The translations under genes and the position numbers were made by a program. 64,000 bases of DNA from Saprospiraceae bacterium (GTDB taxonomy: Bacteria; Bacteroidota; Bacteroidia; Chitinophagales; Saprospiraceae), in assembly GCA_020627535.1 (NCBI GenBank), contig JAHDGU010000002.1, positions 346,314 to 410,313 on the forward strand, read 5' to 3'. This document shows, in pieces, positions 53,986-61,843 of the stretch. Position 1 is the stretch's first letter. The number at the start of each line of letters is the position of its first letter. A model generated the notes under the pieces. That model did not search any database and was not told the origin of the DNA. It saw only the letters and a list, made by a program, of their open reading frames with translations.

Positions 53986-54852
53986 ATGAAATCAATTCAA
54001 CATCATTCAACTCGCATGTGTACTAGACTAGGAGTCGCTCTGCTGAGTGTGCTATTTCTCTTGGTCATTGCTAGCCATATCCATTGCCAATCTTGGGAGC
54101 TAGAGTTGGGTCATGACTACTTGAGACCATCAGCTACAAACAGTATTGAGAATATTACCCCTCCAGCAAATGGAGGATTTCAGTCCACTGAAATCGTATA
54201 CAACTATAGTACAATCACAAAACCCAGCCACGGCCTTAGTCTTGGACTACACCGTGAAATATCCGTCAATGATCGCTGGGATTATTCTCTTGGCGTGAGC
54301 TTCAGGTATAGCAGATTTTCTTTTTGGCACAAACAAGATGATCTTCCATCTTTCACAGTTTCCACCGATGACTCCATCTCAGTCGTTGATACGATCGTCT
54401 TTGAAGGAGATGGGGAAAACGAAGACGAATTTGATTTTGAAAATCCATATTCCATCGTCCGTGTTGGATACATTGGCCTGCCTTTGAAGATGGGATATAC
54501 TGTCCCAAATAGTCGCTTCGCACTGAGCCTAGGTCTCAACCCAGAAATCCTAGTCTGGGAGCAAACTGAGAGAGCTGTTGCCAAAAGAATCAGTGATCCA
54601 CAGACCATCTTCGGATCTGGAGAATGGATCGAATCGCGAGTAACTGAAGATGGCTCAGATTTTTCGTCAATCTCCTTAGAAACTGGAATGGGCGTGTCCT
54701 ACTCGATCCGTGATCACTTGAGTATAAGCCTTAACGTCTACCGGACAATCATCGCAAAGCTGAAGCAAGACATAAACGATCGCAGTAAGGTACGACTCCA
54801 CTCGACACGGATGAGCTTGGTCATTGGATATCAACTCCGATCTCAATCATAA
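53986..54852 (+). CDS. Outer-membrane beta-barrel protein of unknown function
   Basis: 288 residues from ATG 53986; a long basic leader (MKSIQHHSTRMCTRLG) precedes the hydrophobic segment VALLSVLFLLVIASHIHC, so an internal start at a later ATG (MCTRLGV) is possible. The mature part is a series of alternating strands with aromatic belts (WDYSLGVSFRYSRFSFW, IVRVGYIGLPLKMGYTV, FALSLGLNPEILVWEQ) ending in RMSLVIGYQLRSQS, a PorT/OmpW-like barrel layout. The acidic loop FEGDGENEDEFDFENPYS is notable. Its 3' end overlaps the convergent SRPBCC gene by ten bases. Confidence 0.7.
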   Translation: MKSIQHHSTRMCTRLGVALLSVLFLLVIASHIHCQSWELELGHDYLRPSATNSIENITPPANGGFQSTEIVYNYSTITKPSHGLSLGLHREISVNDRWDYSLGVSFRYSRFSFWHKQDDLPSFTVSTDDSISVVDTIVFEGDGENEDEFDFENPYSIVRVGYIGLPLKMGYTVPNSRFALSLGLNPEILVWEQTERAVAKRISDPQTIFGSGEWIESRVTEDGSDFSSISLETGMGVSYSIRDHLSISLNVYRTIIAKLKQDINDRSKVRLHSTRMSLVIGYQLRSQS

Positions 54853-55283
54853 CGCTCTGCATACTCCTTGAACTCCTCAAGCCTCCTCTGCACCTGCTGG
54901 CGAAAAACATGAGGAAATAGCTTGACAGACCAGCGCAGGACGCCTCGTGTCTCGCTGAAGTCAATATCAGCGGTCCACTTGGTCTGATGAGGGCCAAGTT
55001 CTTCAAAGTAGCTGTACATGGTATTGGACATCTTATTGAAGTCATAGCGCCCGCCGTACTCATAAGGTAGATCACTCACCAAGATGGTCTCTGTAAGCAC
55101 CATGTCTTTGCCTTTGAGGCGGAACCAAATGTTGGCTATGGCGCCTTCTCTGCCATATTCTCCACTGATCATCTCAAAAGACTGGAAGCCTTCTTGCCAA
55201 AAGCGAAAGCTATCGACATCCATCCACTGCTTGATGAGGGCGTCACGTCCCTTGTTGATGGTTACTTCACAAGTAAAGAACAT
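54843..55283 (-). CDS. SRPBCC family protein
   Basis: 146 residues. The START/Bet v 1-like fold is indicated by the N-terminal strand FFTCEVTINKGRDALIKQWMD, the following helix and WQEGFQSFEMISGEYGREGAIANIWFRL, and the long C-terminal helix FRQQVQRRLEEFKEYAERYD. Members bind hydrophobic ligands in the cytoplasm; no specific ligand can be inferred. No signal peptide. It overlaps the 3' end of the convergent barrel gene and lies downstream of the TonB-receptor-like gene in the opposite direction of nothing else shared, so it may stand alone. Confidence 0.78.
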   Translation of the reverse strand: MFFTCEVTINKGRDALIKQWMDVDSFRFWQEGFQSFEMISGEYGREGAIANIWFRLKGKDMVLTETILVSDLPYEYGGRYDFNKMSNTMYSYFEELGPHQTKWTADIDFSETRGVLRWSVKLFPHVFRQQVQRRLEEFKEYAERYD

Positions 55284-55313
55284 TCAACTAAGGTAGTGAA
55301 TCAACATGGCACA

Positions 55314-55328
55314 TTTGGGCGAAAGCCC
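55314..55328 (+). repeat. GRAA mini-hairpin copy 18
   Basis: TTTGGGCGAAAGCCC; arms GGGC/GCCC, GAAA loop. It is intergenic, between the TonB-receptor-like gene and the SRPBCC gene. Confidence 0.75.
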
Positions 55329-55341
55329 ACTCTTCATTTCC

Positions 55342-57072
55342 CTAAAATCTTGCCGTCACGCCGCCCATCACATTGATGCCTAGCTGTGGATACTGATTCC
55401 ATCGTTGACGCTCATTAGCTGCCAAATTATTGAGCGATGCAAAGAGACCGATATTCTTCGTCACGAAGTACTCTGCTCCCAGATTGATATCAAAGAGGGC
55501 ATTGGTCTGCAACACTTCTCCCTCGATAGATCTGTAAGGCACCGCATCTTCCATGAAAAGCTCTCCCGTCACATGGATCTTCTGGTCTGGGCTGACAAAC
55601 TTCAGCGTCGCATTTGCCTCAAAAGAAGGTAAGTGCCACGGCTCTTCTTCTACTTCAAGATCATAGACATTTTGCGTGAGGCTGATGGCAGCCGAGAGGT
55701 AGCTCGTCACTTGTGCCTTGACCGTGCCACCGATGGAGATGATGTTGACATCATCTGTCAAGACATTAAAGAATCTTTGATCTGCAAGGTCATTGAGGTA
55801 TAGTGGTAGATTTTTGACCTGTTTATAGCCGACTTGTCCCTCATAGCTAAATTGCTTGATCTGTCCTTTGAGTCCTCCATAATATCTGCGAACCTCACTA
55901 TTCCAAAGACTGTCTAGCGCTGGTGCGACGAAAGGATTGTAGTCTGTGATGCTGCGGAAGGTGTTTTTCTGTAATCCTCCGTCAGCTCCTACATAGGCAA
56001 TAAATCGGTTGCCCGCTACCTGAGCCGCCAGCTCTATATCCGGAAAGAAAGTGAATTCTTCCTGAGAGAGCGCAATATTGGCGCCGAGGTCCGCCCTCAC
56101 ACTACCAAAGCTCAAGTTGACATAAGGCCTGATCTGAGAGTTGGTGAGCTCGACTGGATTGATACTACATATCGCACAGTCCTTGAGATATCGCGTATAG
56201 TCTGTCTGCAAGTCAATACCGATTTTTTGCTTTCCATCCAGGTATTTGGACGCGCCGAGATCAATCAGAAAGCCGTTTTCATCATTGGGATTGATGGAAA
56301 GCAGATCCATCCTTTCATCTTGATGATTGTAGAAACTCAGCTCAGCTTTGTAGTCGATACCGAGCTCATTGGACTGGGAGTTTTTGATGCCTGCAGATGC
56401 AGTGAGGGTCTTATAGCGGCGACGAGCCTCATCCTCTGTGAAGCTGATGCTGTCTTGGTCATAGCCGTAAAAAAAGCGATTTTGCAAGCGGTATCCAACA
56501 TCACCATAGATGGCAAAGCCTTGAGCTGTTGCTGTCTGGAAAAATAGCTCAGCTCCAGTACTCGAAAACTGTTGATTTTCTCGATCAGTGGCCTGAGCGT
56601 CATGATGGAGTAGATGGATACCTACTTGGGTATTGCTAGTGGCAACACTGGAACGACTGCTACTTGATCTGCTTGAAGTCCCTCTGGATCTTCCACGACT
56701 GGCAGATCGCTTCCGTGTCTTGCCGAAGCTGTGCACATATCCCAACTCACCATACAGTGAGGTCGGGACTCCGTAGCCCGCCTTGAGAAACCCCTTATAG
56801 CTCTCAGGATTTTTCTCACCTTGCATACTCAGTGGCTTGAGAGTTGGCGGCTCATAGCTCACGTCAAGCTGGGTGGAGCTGACATCATAGTTATAGCTGC
56901 GAGTTTTGGTCTCGGTCTTGGGTACCTTGGCACCTACATTGAGCCTCTTTGTATCCGCAACACGCGCGTCAAAGTCTTTGACGACTTCGACTTCTCCAGT
57001 CGGCAGATCATCCTGTGCATAAGACATTTGCGCGATCAGCGCTATCGAAAATATATAGATGAGCTTTTTCAT
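55342..57072 (-). CDS. TonB-dependent-receptor-like outer-membrane barrel
   Basis: 576 residues. Signal peptide MKKLIYIFSIALIAQMSYA is followed by a periplasmic segment (EVEVVKDFDARVADTKRLNVG) that resembles the start of short TonB-receptor-like proteins of Bacteroidota, then a beta-barrel with about 22 strands. A typical plug domain is not evident, so TonB dependence is uncertain. A surface-loop-like serine/arginine-rich stretch (RKRSASRGRSRGTSSRSSSS) lies near residues 117-145. The end (LGINVMGGVTARF) has the usual terminal phenylalanine. It is 23 bases downstream of the 1037-residue TPR protein gene, a recurrent pairing in this phylum, so the two probably act together in the envelope. Confidence 0.75.
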   Translation of the reverse strand: MKKLIYIFSIALIAQMSYAQDDLPTGEVEVVKDFDARVADTKRLNVGAKVPKTETKTRSYNYDVSSTQLDVSYEPPTLKPLSMQGEKNPESYKGFLKAGYGVPTSLYGELGYVHSFGKTRKRSASRGRSRGTSSRSSSSRSSVATSNTQVGIHLLHHDAQATDRENQQFSSTGAELFFQTATAQGFAIYGDVGYRLQNRFFYGYDQDSISFTEDEARRRYKTLTASAGIKNSQSNELGIDYKAELSFYNHQDERMDLLSINPNDENGFLIDLGASKYLDGKQKIGIDLQTDYTRYLKDCAICSINPVELTNSQIRPYVNLSFGSVRADLGANIALSQEEFTFFPDIELAAQVAGNRFIAYVGADGGLQKNTFRSITDYNPFVAPALDSLWNSEVRRYYGGLKGQIKQFSYEGQVGYKQVKNLPLYLNDLADQRFFNVLTDDVNIISIGGTVKAQVTSYLSAAISLTQNVYDLEVEEEPWHLPSFEANATLKFVSPDQKIHVTGELFMEDAVPYRSIEGEVLQTNALFDINLGAEYFVTKNIGLFASLNNLAANERQRWNQYPQLGINVMGGVTARF

Positions 57073-57095
57073 GATTTTCAGTTTTGGTCGTGAGA

Positions 57096-60000
57096 CTATT
57101 GGTTGCCGCTTTCGTCAAGGATGAGTTGATTGCCCGGAAGATTGCCGGTATCGATTCGATTGAGCTGCGATTCTTTGCCTTCGAGTTCTCGGAGCTTGCG
57201 CTCTGCCTCCTCGATGAGTCCAGGGTCATCCTTGAAGTTGTCAATCACTGCTTCCAGGGCCGCTCTGGCGTCGCTGAGCTTACCCTGATCGGCATAGATA
57301 TCACTGAGTAAGATAAGGCCCTTGGCGATCCAGTAAGGATAGCTAGAGTTGTTCTGATTGGCCGTACCTACGGCTGCCTCGGCTTCCGCCAAATTGCCCT
57401 GTCGATAGAGGATCTGTGCAATGCGGAATCTCGACTCCGCTGTCTGGACAGTATTGCCCTCCGCGGCCACTTCTCGAAATGAACTTAAGGCGGTCGTCAA
57501 GTCACCATTGTCAAAACTGATTTTGGCTTGATAAAATCGTGCTGTCAGTCTCTGATCGGCGGTAGCTCGAGGATTCTGTGCTACTTGTTCTGCGAGGCGA
57601 AGAACCTCTCGATTTTTACCTAGTCGATATCCAGAGCGCATACCTCCAAGCTGCGCCTCAAATCGATCTTCATCTGTGGAGGCGATTTCTTCCCACATGC
57701 CATAGTACTTGAATGCCTTGTCAAAGTCTTCTTCATTGTTGTAGCTGATCAACGCCGCATTGCGCACTGACTTCTCATAGTAGTTGCTATTGCCTTTGTC
57801 AGCAATAAATTCAAAATCGGCTAGGGCTTTGGTGTAGTCTTTCTGGAAAGTGTAGCTGTCTCCTCGCTGAAATCTTGAGGCTAAGAGGTAGGCACCACGC
57901 GGGTACTTTTTCAAGTAATCACTGTGTGCTGTGATGGCCTGCTCATACTGACCATTTTCGTATTTGATCTCAGCAATACGGAAGGCCAAAGAGTCACGCT
58001 CAAAGTCGCTGATGTCGTATCCATCGATGCTATCCAAAAAGTCAGCGTAGCCCTCACTATCTCCCAGATCCTCCACGTAGATCTCCTGGATCGCAGCAAG
58101 TGCTCCTTGCTTCTGGTTGGCATCTGGATTGTAGTCAAAGACCCGCTTGTAGTAGTCCAGCGCTTCATTGACAGCACCTTGATTGTAGCTCAAGAGACCC
58201 AGCTGGAGCAGTGTAGGCACCATGAGGTCTGAGGTCTTGGAGTAGTCTTTGACGATGCGCTTGAAGGCACGCGTGGCTTCTGGGAACTTTGCCAGAGCTT
58301 GGTAGGTAAGTCCAAGTTCATAAAGCGCGTCATCAATGTACTGGCTCCGTGGGTAATTTTCACTGACATCTTCCAGCAATACGATCTTGTCAAAACTCTT
58401 ACCCTGTAGCCCAAGGATGACAGACTTCTGCAGCTTGGCATACTCTACACCTGGTGCATTCATCCTGATATTTTGATCATAAGCTGCGATGGCTTGATCA
58501 TACTTATTTTGCTTGAAGTGGCAATCTCCCTTCTTGACCAGTGCATCAGCCAGTACACGACTTTGAATAAAGTTATTTTGTGGACGATTGGCTCTGATTC
58601 CCTCTATGGTCTGGTCAAAGTATCTTAAGGCGGTATTGTAATCTGTCTCCTTGAGGTAATTGTAGGCTTGTGTGTAAGCTGCCATGTATGGGCTCGACTC
58701 CGGAGGATTGTTCCTAGAAGCTGAGATGGAATTGTATTGACTGATCAGTTCCTTGGAACGCTGATAACGCTCTTGTCTATGAGCGATATCTGATTTCCAG
58801 AATATGGCTTGAGACTCTAGTCCTTTGTCCTCTTTGTACTGGAGTGATTTGTCTAGATGTGTATCTGCGTCAGCAAGTCGATTTTCATTGTGCAATTGCA
58901 ATGCTCTGTAGAGTGCGACCTTTTGGTAAGCCTGGCGGATCTTGAGGGGTTTGCTATCGAGCTCATCCATGATCTCAAGCGCTCTGGCGTAGTCGCCAGT
59001 CTGCACGAAGAGTTCTCCGAGGATCTCTTGACTCTGTGCATAGTATCGAGAATCCTCTCCGATCTCCGAAAACGCATTGACAGCCTCGCGATCATAGCCC
59101 AGCTCAGCCGAAAGCTTAGCATAGTTGAAGAGTGCTTCCTCTTGCATTGCCCTGTCAAAGTCTAGCTGACTCACACGACGAAAGGCGGATCTGGCAGAGT
59201 TCTTTTCGCCTGTCTTAAGGAAGCAATCCCCTAGGTAGTATGCCGCATTTTGGCCCATAGCCGTATTGGACTTCGTTAACTGTTGAAAATTTGGGATGGC
59301 GCTTTTGTAAGAACCAATCTTGTACTGGGCGTATGCAAGTTGATAAAAGTCATCCTCTCTCATGCGCGCGGTACCTTTCTCATAGTATTCGAGGTGAGGG
59401 ACAGCCTCTGCATAGCGCTTTTGCGCGAAGTATGCTTGCCCTAGAAGCTGTCTGATCTCCTTTTGCTTCGTGACAGACGCATCGCCAATGAGAGGCTCGG
59501 CGTAGGCATATAATTCATCATATCGTCCTTCGCTGAAGTAGATCTGAGCGATATAGTAGGGCACGTGCTTGCGATACTTCTGAGAGCCGCTGACTCGTTC
59601 AAAACTGGCCAATGCGGCATCATAATCACCCAAGAAATACTTGGCCATACCATAGTAATAGTTGGTCGGCAGGTAATAGTCGTTCTGGATATTCCGGACT
59701 TCGCCAAATAGATTGGCGGCAGCAGAAAACTCCTGATTGACAAAGTGAGCGTAACCTTCCTTGAAGCGTACTTCCGACTGCTGCTCTGGTGTGAGATCTT
59801 TGGTATCAAGCTGGCGATAGTATTCGAGTGCCTTGTCAAAGTCCTTGCTGTTGTAATAGTAGTTGCCGAGTTCGAGGAGGGCCGTTGTCGCCCATGGATC
59901 TGGTCGGTAAGTCTGAATGAAGTCGAGCATGAGGACCTCACCATCTGGCTGACCTAGATAGACAGCTGATTGTGCTTGTCTCAATCTGGCTTCCGCCAAA

Positions 60001-60209
60001 AGGCGCGCATAGCTCGGCTCATTGGCAGGTTTCAGAATCTCAAGCGCTGCAGCAAACTCTTTTTGAGCCATCGGATAGATGCCTTTGTCAAAATGCTCTT
60101 GCCCTTTCTTGAAGTGTCTCTGAGCATTGGCATAGATCTGCGTCTCCTGGGCACTGATACTCCCGAGTGTCAGTACTGAGAGCAATATGGTCAGTTTTAA
60201 TATTCGCAT
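57096..60209 (-). CDS. Large periplasmic tetratricopeptide-repeat protein
   Basis: 1037 residues from ATG 60209 (MRILKLTILLSVLTLGSISA, a signal peptide); an upstream extension of the frame through the intergenic region is rejected. The protein is almost entirely TPR-like helical hairpins (AQRHFKKGQEHFDKGIYPMAQKEFAAAL, ALLELGNYYYNSKDFDKALEYYRQL, ALYELGLTYQALAKFPEATRAFKRIV, YRQGNLAEAEAAV), with YbgF/BamD-like periplasmic repeats in the C-terminal third. Such repeats bind other proteins. It precedes the TonB-receptor-like barrel in a two-gene operon. It contains two GGAA mini-hairpin copies. Confidence 0.88.
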   Translation of the reverse strand: MRILKLTILLSVLTLGSISAQETQIYANAQRHFKKGQEHFDKGIYPMAQKEFAAALEILKPANEPSYARLLAEARLRQAQSAVYLGQPDGEVLMLDFIQTYRPDPWATTALLELGNYYYNSKDFDKALEYYRQLDTKDLTPEQQSEVRFKEGYAHFVNQEFSAAANLFGEVRNIQNDYYLPTNYYYGMAKYFLGDYDAALASFERVSGSQKYRKHVPYYIAQIYFSEGRYDELYAYAEPLIGDASVTKQKEIRQLLGQAYFAQKRYAEAVPHLEYYEKGTARMREDDFYQLAYAQYKIGSYKSAIPNFQQLTKSNTAMGQNAAYYLGDCFLKTGEKNSARSAFRRVSQLDFDRAMQEEALFNYAKLSAELGYDREAVNAFSEIGEDSRYYAQSQEILGELFVQTGDYARALEIMDELDSKPLKIRQAYQKVALYRALQLHNENRLADADTHLDKSLQYKEDKGLESQAIFWKSDIAHRQERYQRSKELISQYNSISASRNNPPESSPYMAAYTQAYNYLKETDYNTALRYFDQTIEGIRANRPQNNFIQSRVLADALVKKGDCHFKQNKYDQAIAAYDQNIRMNAPGVEYAKLQKSVILGLQGKSFDKIVLLEDVSENYPRSQYIDDALYELGLTYQALAKFPEATRAFKRIVKDYSKTSDLMVPTLLQLGLLSYNQGAVNEALDYYKRVFDYNPDANQKQGALAAIQEIYVEDLGDSEGYADFLDSIDGYDISDFERDSLAFRIAEIKYENGQYEQAITAHSDYLKKYPRGAYLLASRFQRGDSYTFQKDYTKALADFEFIADKGNSNYYEKSVRNAALISYNNEEDFDKAFKYYGMWEEIASTDEDRFEAQLGGMRSGYRLGKNREVLRLAEQVAQNPRATADQRLTARFYQAKISFDNGDLTTALSSFREVAAEGNTVQTAESRFRIAQILYRQGNLAEAEAAVGTANQNNSSYPYWIAKGLILLSDIYADQGKLSDARAALEAVIDNFKDDPGLIEEAERKLRELEGKESQLNRIDTGNLPGNQLILDESGNQ
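57381..57393 (-). repeat. GRAA mini-hairpin copy 19
   Basis: Minus strand TTTGGCGGAAGCC; arms GGC/GCC, GGAA loop. It is in the sense strand of the TPR gene, read as LAEAE, which is also a common TPR sequence. Confidence 0.5.
59988..60001 (-). repeat. GRAA mini-hairpin copy 20
   Basis: Minus strand TTTTGGCGGAAGCC; arms GGC/GCC, GGAA loop. It is in the sense strand of the TPR gene, read as LLAEA. Confidence 0.5.
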
Positions 60210-60347
60210 GTTTGGTGCTGATTTAGTTGAGTCTTTTGGTACAAAGAGTGTGGGCTCATAATCATTGCCTGAATAGAATCCAATTATGTAAAAATTAACG
60301 CATATGAATGGCTCTGACTGATGGACGGCAAAAGACAAGTAAAGTTA

Positions 60348-60371
60348 CATATTATGATAATGCATAATATG
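60348..60371. repeat. Perfect inverted repeat, AT-rich
   Basis: CATATTAT (60348-60355) and ATAATATG (60364-60371) around an 8-base spacer. It could be an operator for the TPR operon or the Fic gene, or a weak terminator. The role is not known. Confidence 0.5.
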
Positions 60372-60407
60372 TCTGATTCAGTTTCTTGGTTCGGTGTGAT
60401 CAAGAGT

Positions 60408-60482
60408 GAACTCGGCGCCGGGAGGCGCACAAGAAACAAGGTAAACCAAAAGGAGTGCCTGCAATAAGCCCTTGAATGTTTG
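60408..60482 (+). repeat. 75-base imperfect repeat, copy upstream of the Fic gene
   Basis: It aligns without gaps to 61689-61763; by eye 55 of 75 positions agree, including GAAAC at offset 26 and CCCTTGAATGTTTG at the end. Its beginning (GGCGCCGGGAGGCGCACA, 60414-60431) also occurs perfectly inverted at 61765-61782. Confidence 0.7.
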
Positions 60483-60484
60483 GA

Positions 60485-60587
60485 TGCGGTGAATAGACCT
60501 TCTATTCCATGCAATATTTGCAGTGAATAATGAACTTTTGCGGTGAATAGAAGGTATATTCATTGCAATATTTGCGGTGATTGATGA
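60485..60587 (+). repeat. Tandem duplication (54-base unit) in front of the Fic gene
   Basis: Unit 1 is 60485-60538; unit 2 starts at 60539 and runs into the Fic start codon. Both contain TGCGGTGAATAGA, a TGCAATATTTGC core and a second TGCRGTGAWT. TGCRGTGA boxes therefore occur at 60485, 60519, 60539 and 60573 (spacings 34, 20, 34). The layout suggests binding of a dimeric regulator, perhaps the Fic protein's own winged helix (inference). Confidence 0.7.
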
Positions 60588-61690
60588 GATATATCTATCA
60601 GTTAAAAGATTGGCCCGAGTTCTATTGGGATCATGAGCAACTCATGAACTTGCTAGCAGCTGTACGTCACAAACAAGGACTGCTGCTAGGCAAGATGAGC
60701 AATCTAGGCTTTGGGCTACAGAGCGAGGCAAGTCTCGAGCATTTATCTAGCGAGATCCTCAAGTCCAATGAGATCGAAGGAGAACTCCTGGATCAGACGG
60801 AGGTGCGATCATCCGTGGCTACGAGACTAGGGATAGATATCGGTGGTGTCAGACCGACTTCAAGACATATAGATGGCATCGTAGAGATGATGATGGATGC
60901 TACAAGATCTTGGAAAGAGCCCTTGACCGAGGAGAGATTATTTGCTTGGCATAGTGCGCTATTCCCTACAGGCAGGAGTGGTCCATATAGGATAATGATC
61001 GGTCAGTGGAGAGACGACTCTACGGGTCGGATGCAAGTGGTCTCAGGTGCCATGGGCCGGGAGCGCGTCCACTTCGAGGCACCCGAGGCAGAGATGCTGC
61101 CCTCCGAGATGGATCTATTTCTCTTCTGGATCAACAAGGCTGCCAATCTTGACCCGATCATTACAGCCGGTTTAGCACACTTGTGGTTTTTGACGATCCA
61201 TCCATTCGATGACGGCAATGGACGGATCGCTCGTGCCATCACGGATTACTTGCTCTGTCGTTCTGAGTCTCAGTCCGAGAAGTACTACAGTATGTCTGTA
61301 GAGATCATGAAGGACAGAAAAAGTTACTATCAAGTCCTGGAGCGCACGCAGTCCCAAGACAGCCTCAATGTCACAGACTGGCTACATTGGTTCTTGACTT
61401 GTCTCGATCGGTCCCTCAGCAGCTCATTGCTCTCCGTCTCCAAGATCGTCACCAAGCATCAGTTTTGGCATGAGCATAGACATCTCCACTTCAATGCTCG
61501 TCAGATCAAAGTCCTACAGATGTTGCACGGAAATTTCTTTGGCAAGCTCACCACTTCCAAGTGGGCCAAGATCAATAGCTGCTCACAAGATAGTGCGCTC
61601 AGAGATATCAATGACCTAGTAAAAAAGGCTGTGCTGTGTAAGTCCAGTGCTGGTGGTCGGAGTACGAGTTATGAGTTGGTCACAGAATAA
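60584..61690 (+). CDS. Fic family protein (class II, with C-terminal winged-helix domain)
   Basis: 368 residues from ATG 60584; a TTG directly before it is in frame but unlikely. The active-site motif HPFDDGNGRIAR is intact at 206-217. An N-terminal inhibitory helix is present with S61-x-x-x-E65-G66 (SNEIEGE), so it is an autoinhibited class II Fic. The N-terminal part (YIYQLKDWPEFYWDHEQL) matches the DUF4172 domain that accompanies such proteins. The C-terminal ~70 residues (FNARQIKVLQMLHG, SQDSALRDINDLVKK) form a winged helix that could bind the upstream repeats. Fic enzymes usually transfer AMP from ATP to a hydroxyl of a target protein. No separate antitoxin gene was seen. The gene is bracketed by imperfect repeats, a hint of mobility. 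Confidence 0.93.
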   Translation: MRYIYQLKDWPEFYWDHEQLMNLLAAVRHKQGLLLGKMSNLGFGLQSEASLEHLSSEILKSNEIEGELLDQTEVRSSVATRLGIDIGGVRPTSRHIDGIVEMMMDATRSWKEPLTEERLFAWHSALFPTGRSGPYRIMIGQWRDDSTGRMQVVSGAMGRERVHFEAPEAEMLPSEMDLFLFWINKAANLDPIITAGLAHLWFLTIHPFDDGNGRIARAITDYLLCRSESQSEKYYSMSVEIMKDRKSYYQVLERTQSQDSLNVTDWLHWFLTCLDRSLSSSLLSVSKIVTKHQFWHEHRHLHFNARQIKVLQMLHGNFFGKLTTSKWAKINSCSQDSALRDINDLVKKAVLCKSSAGGRSTSYELVTE

Positions 61691-61763
61691 ACTCGGTGCC
61701 AGAAGGCGCTCGAGAAACATCTTGGACCAGCAGGCGCGCCAGAACTAGACCCTTGAATGTTTG
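61689..61763 (+). repeat. 75-base imperfect repeat, copy downstream of the Fic gene
   Basis: It begins in the Fic stop codon and is the direct counterpart of 60408-60482 (about 73% identity by eye). The divergence shows that the duplication is old or that both are members of a dispersed family. Confidence 0.7.
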
Positions 61764-61764
61764 C

Positions 61765-61782
61765 TGTGCGCCTCCCGGCGCC
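61765..61782 (-). repeat. Inverted copy of the upstream repeat's first 18 bases
   Basis: TGTGCGCCTCCCGGCGCC is the exact reverse complement of 60414-60431. With the start of the downstream repeat (CTCGGTGCCAGAAGGCGC) it makes an imperfect terminal inverted pair around a ~95-base element. Confidence 0.7.
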
Positions 61783-61843
61783 AGCTTTGCATCTCTCAGA
61801 GTAGACGGTAAAAACATATAATTTCGAATGCCATCTGACTACC

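Larger units (their letters stand above)
60210..60583. other. 374-base divergent intergenic region between the TPR gene and the Fic gene
   Basis: This is the longest stretch without a gene. It holds a perfect 8-bp inverted repeat (60348-60371), an imperfect 75-base repeat shared with the region behind the Fic gene (60408-60482) and two tandem copies of a 54-base unit (60485-60587). No convincing TAnnTTTG promoter was found on either strand. Confidence 0.7.

Noticed and set aside
55190-55214. AGCGAAAGCT in the SRPBCC gene as another mini-hairpin copy
   Set aside because: It is preceded by A-rich rather than T-rich sequence; orientation and context do not match the other copies.
60210-60338. 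N-terminal extension of the TPR protein
   Set aside because: The open frame upstream of ATG 60209 lacks sequence character of the family, and the signal peptide starts at MRILKL.
60378-60563. Small minus-strand reading frames in the repeats around the Fic gene
   Set aside because: The frames at both repeat copies translate to dissimilar proteins, so the conservation is of DNA, not protein.
60584-61690. Two-gene Fic toxin-antitoxin module
   Set aside because: No small antitoxin gene is adjacent; the inhibitory helix is inside the Fic protein itself (class II).
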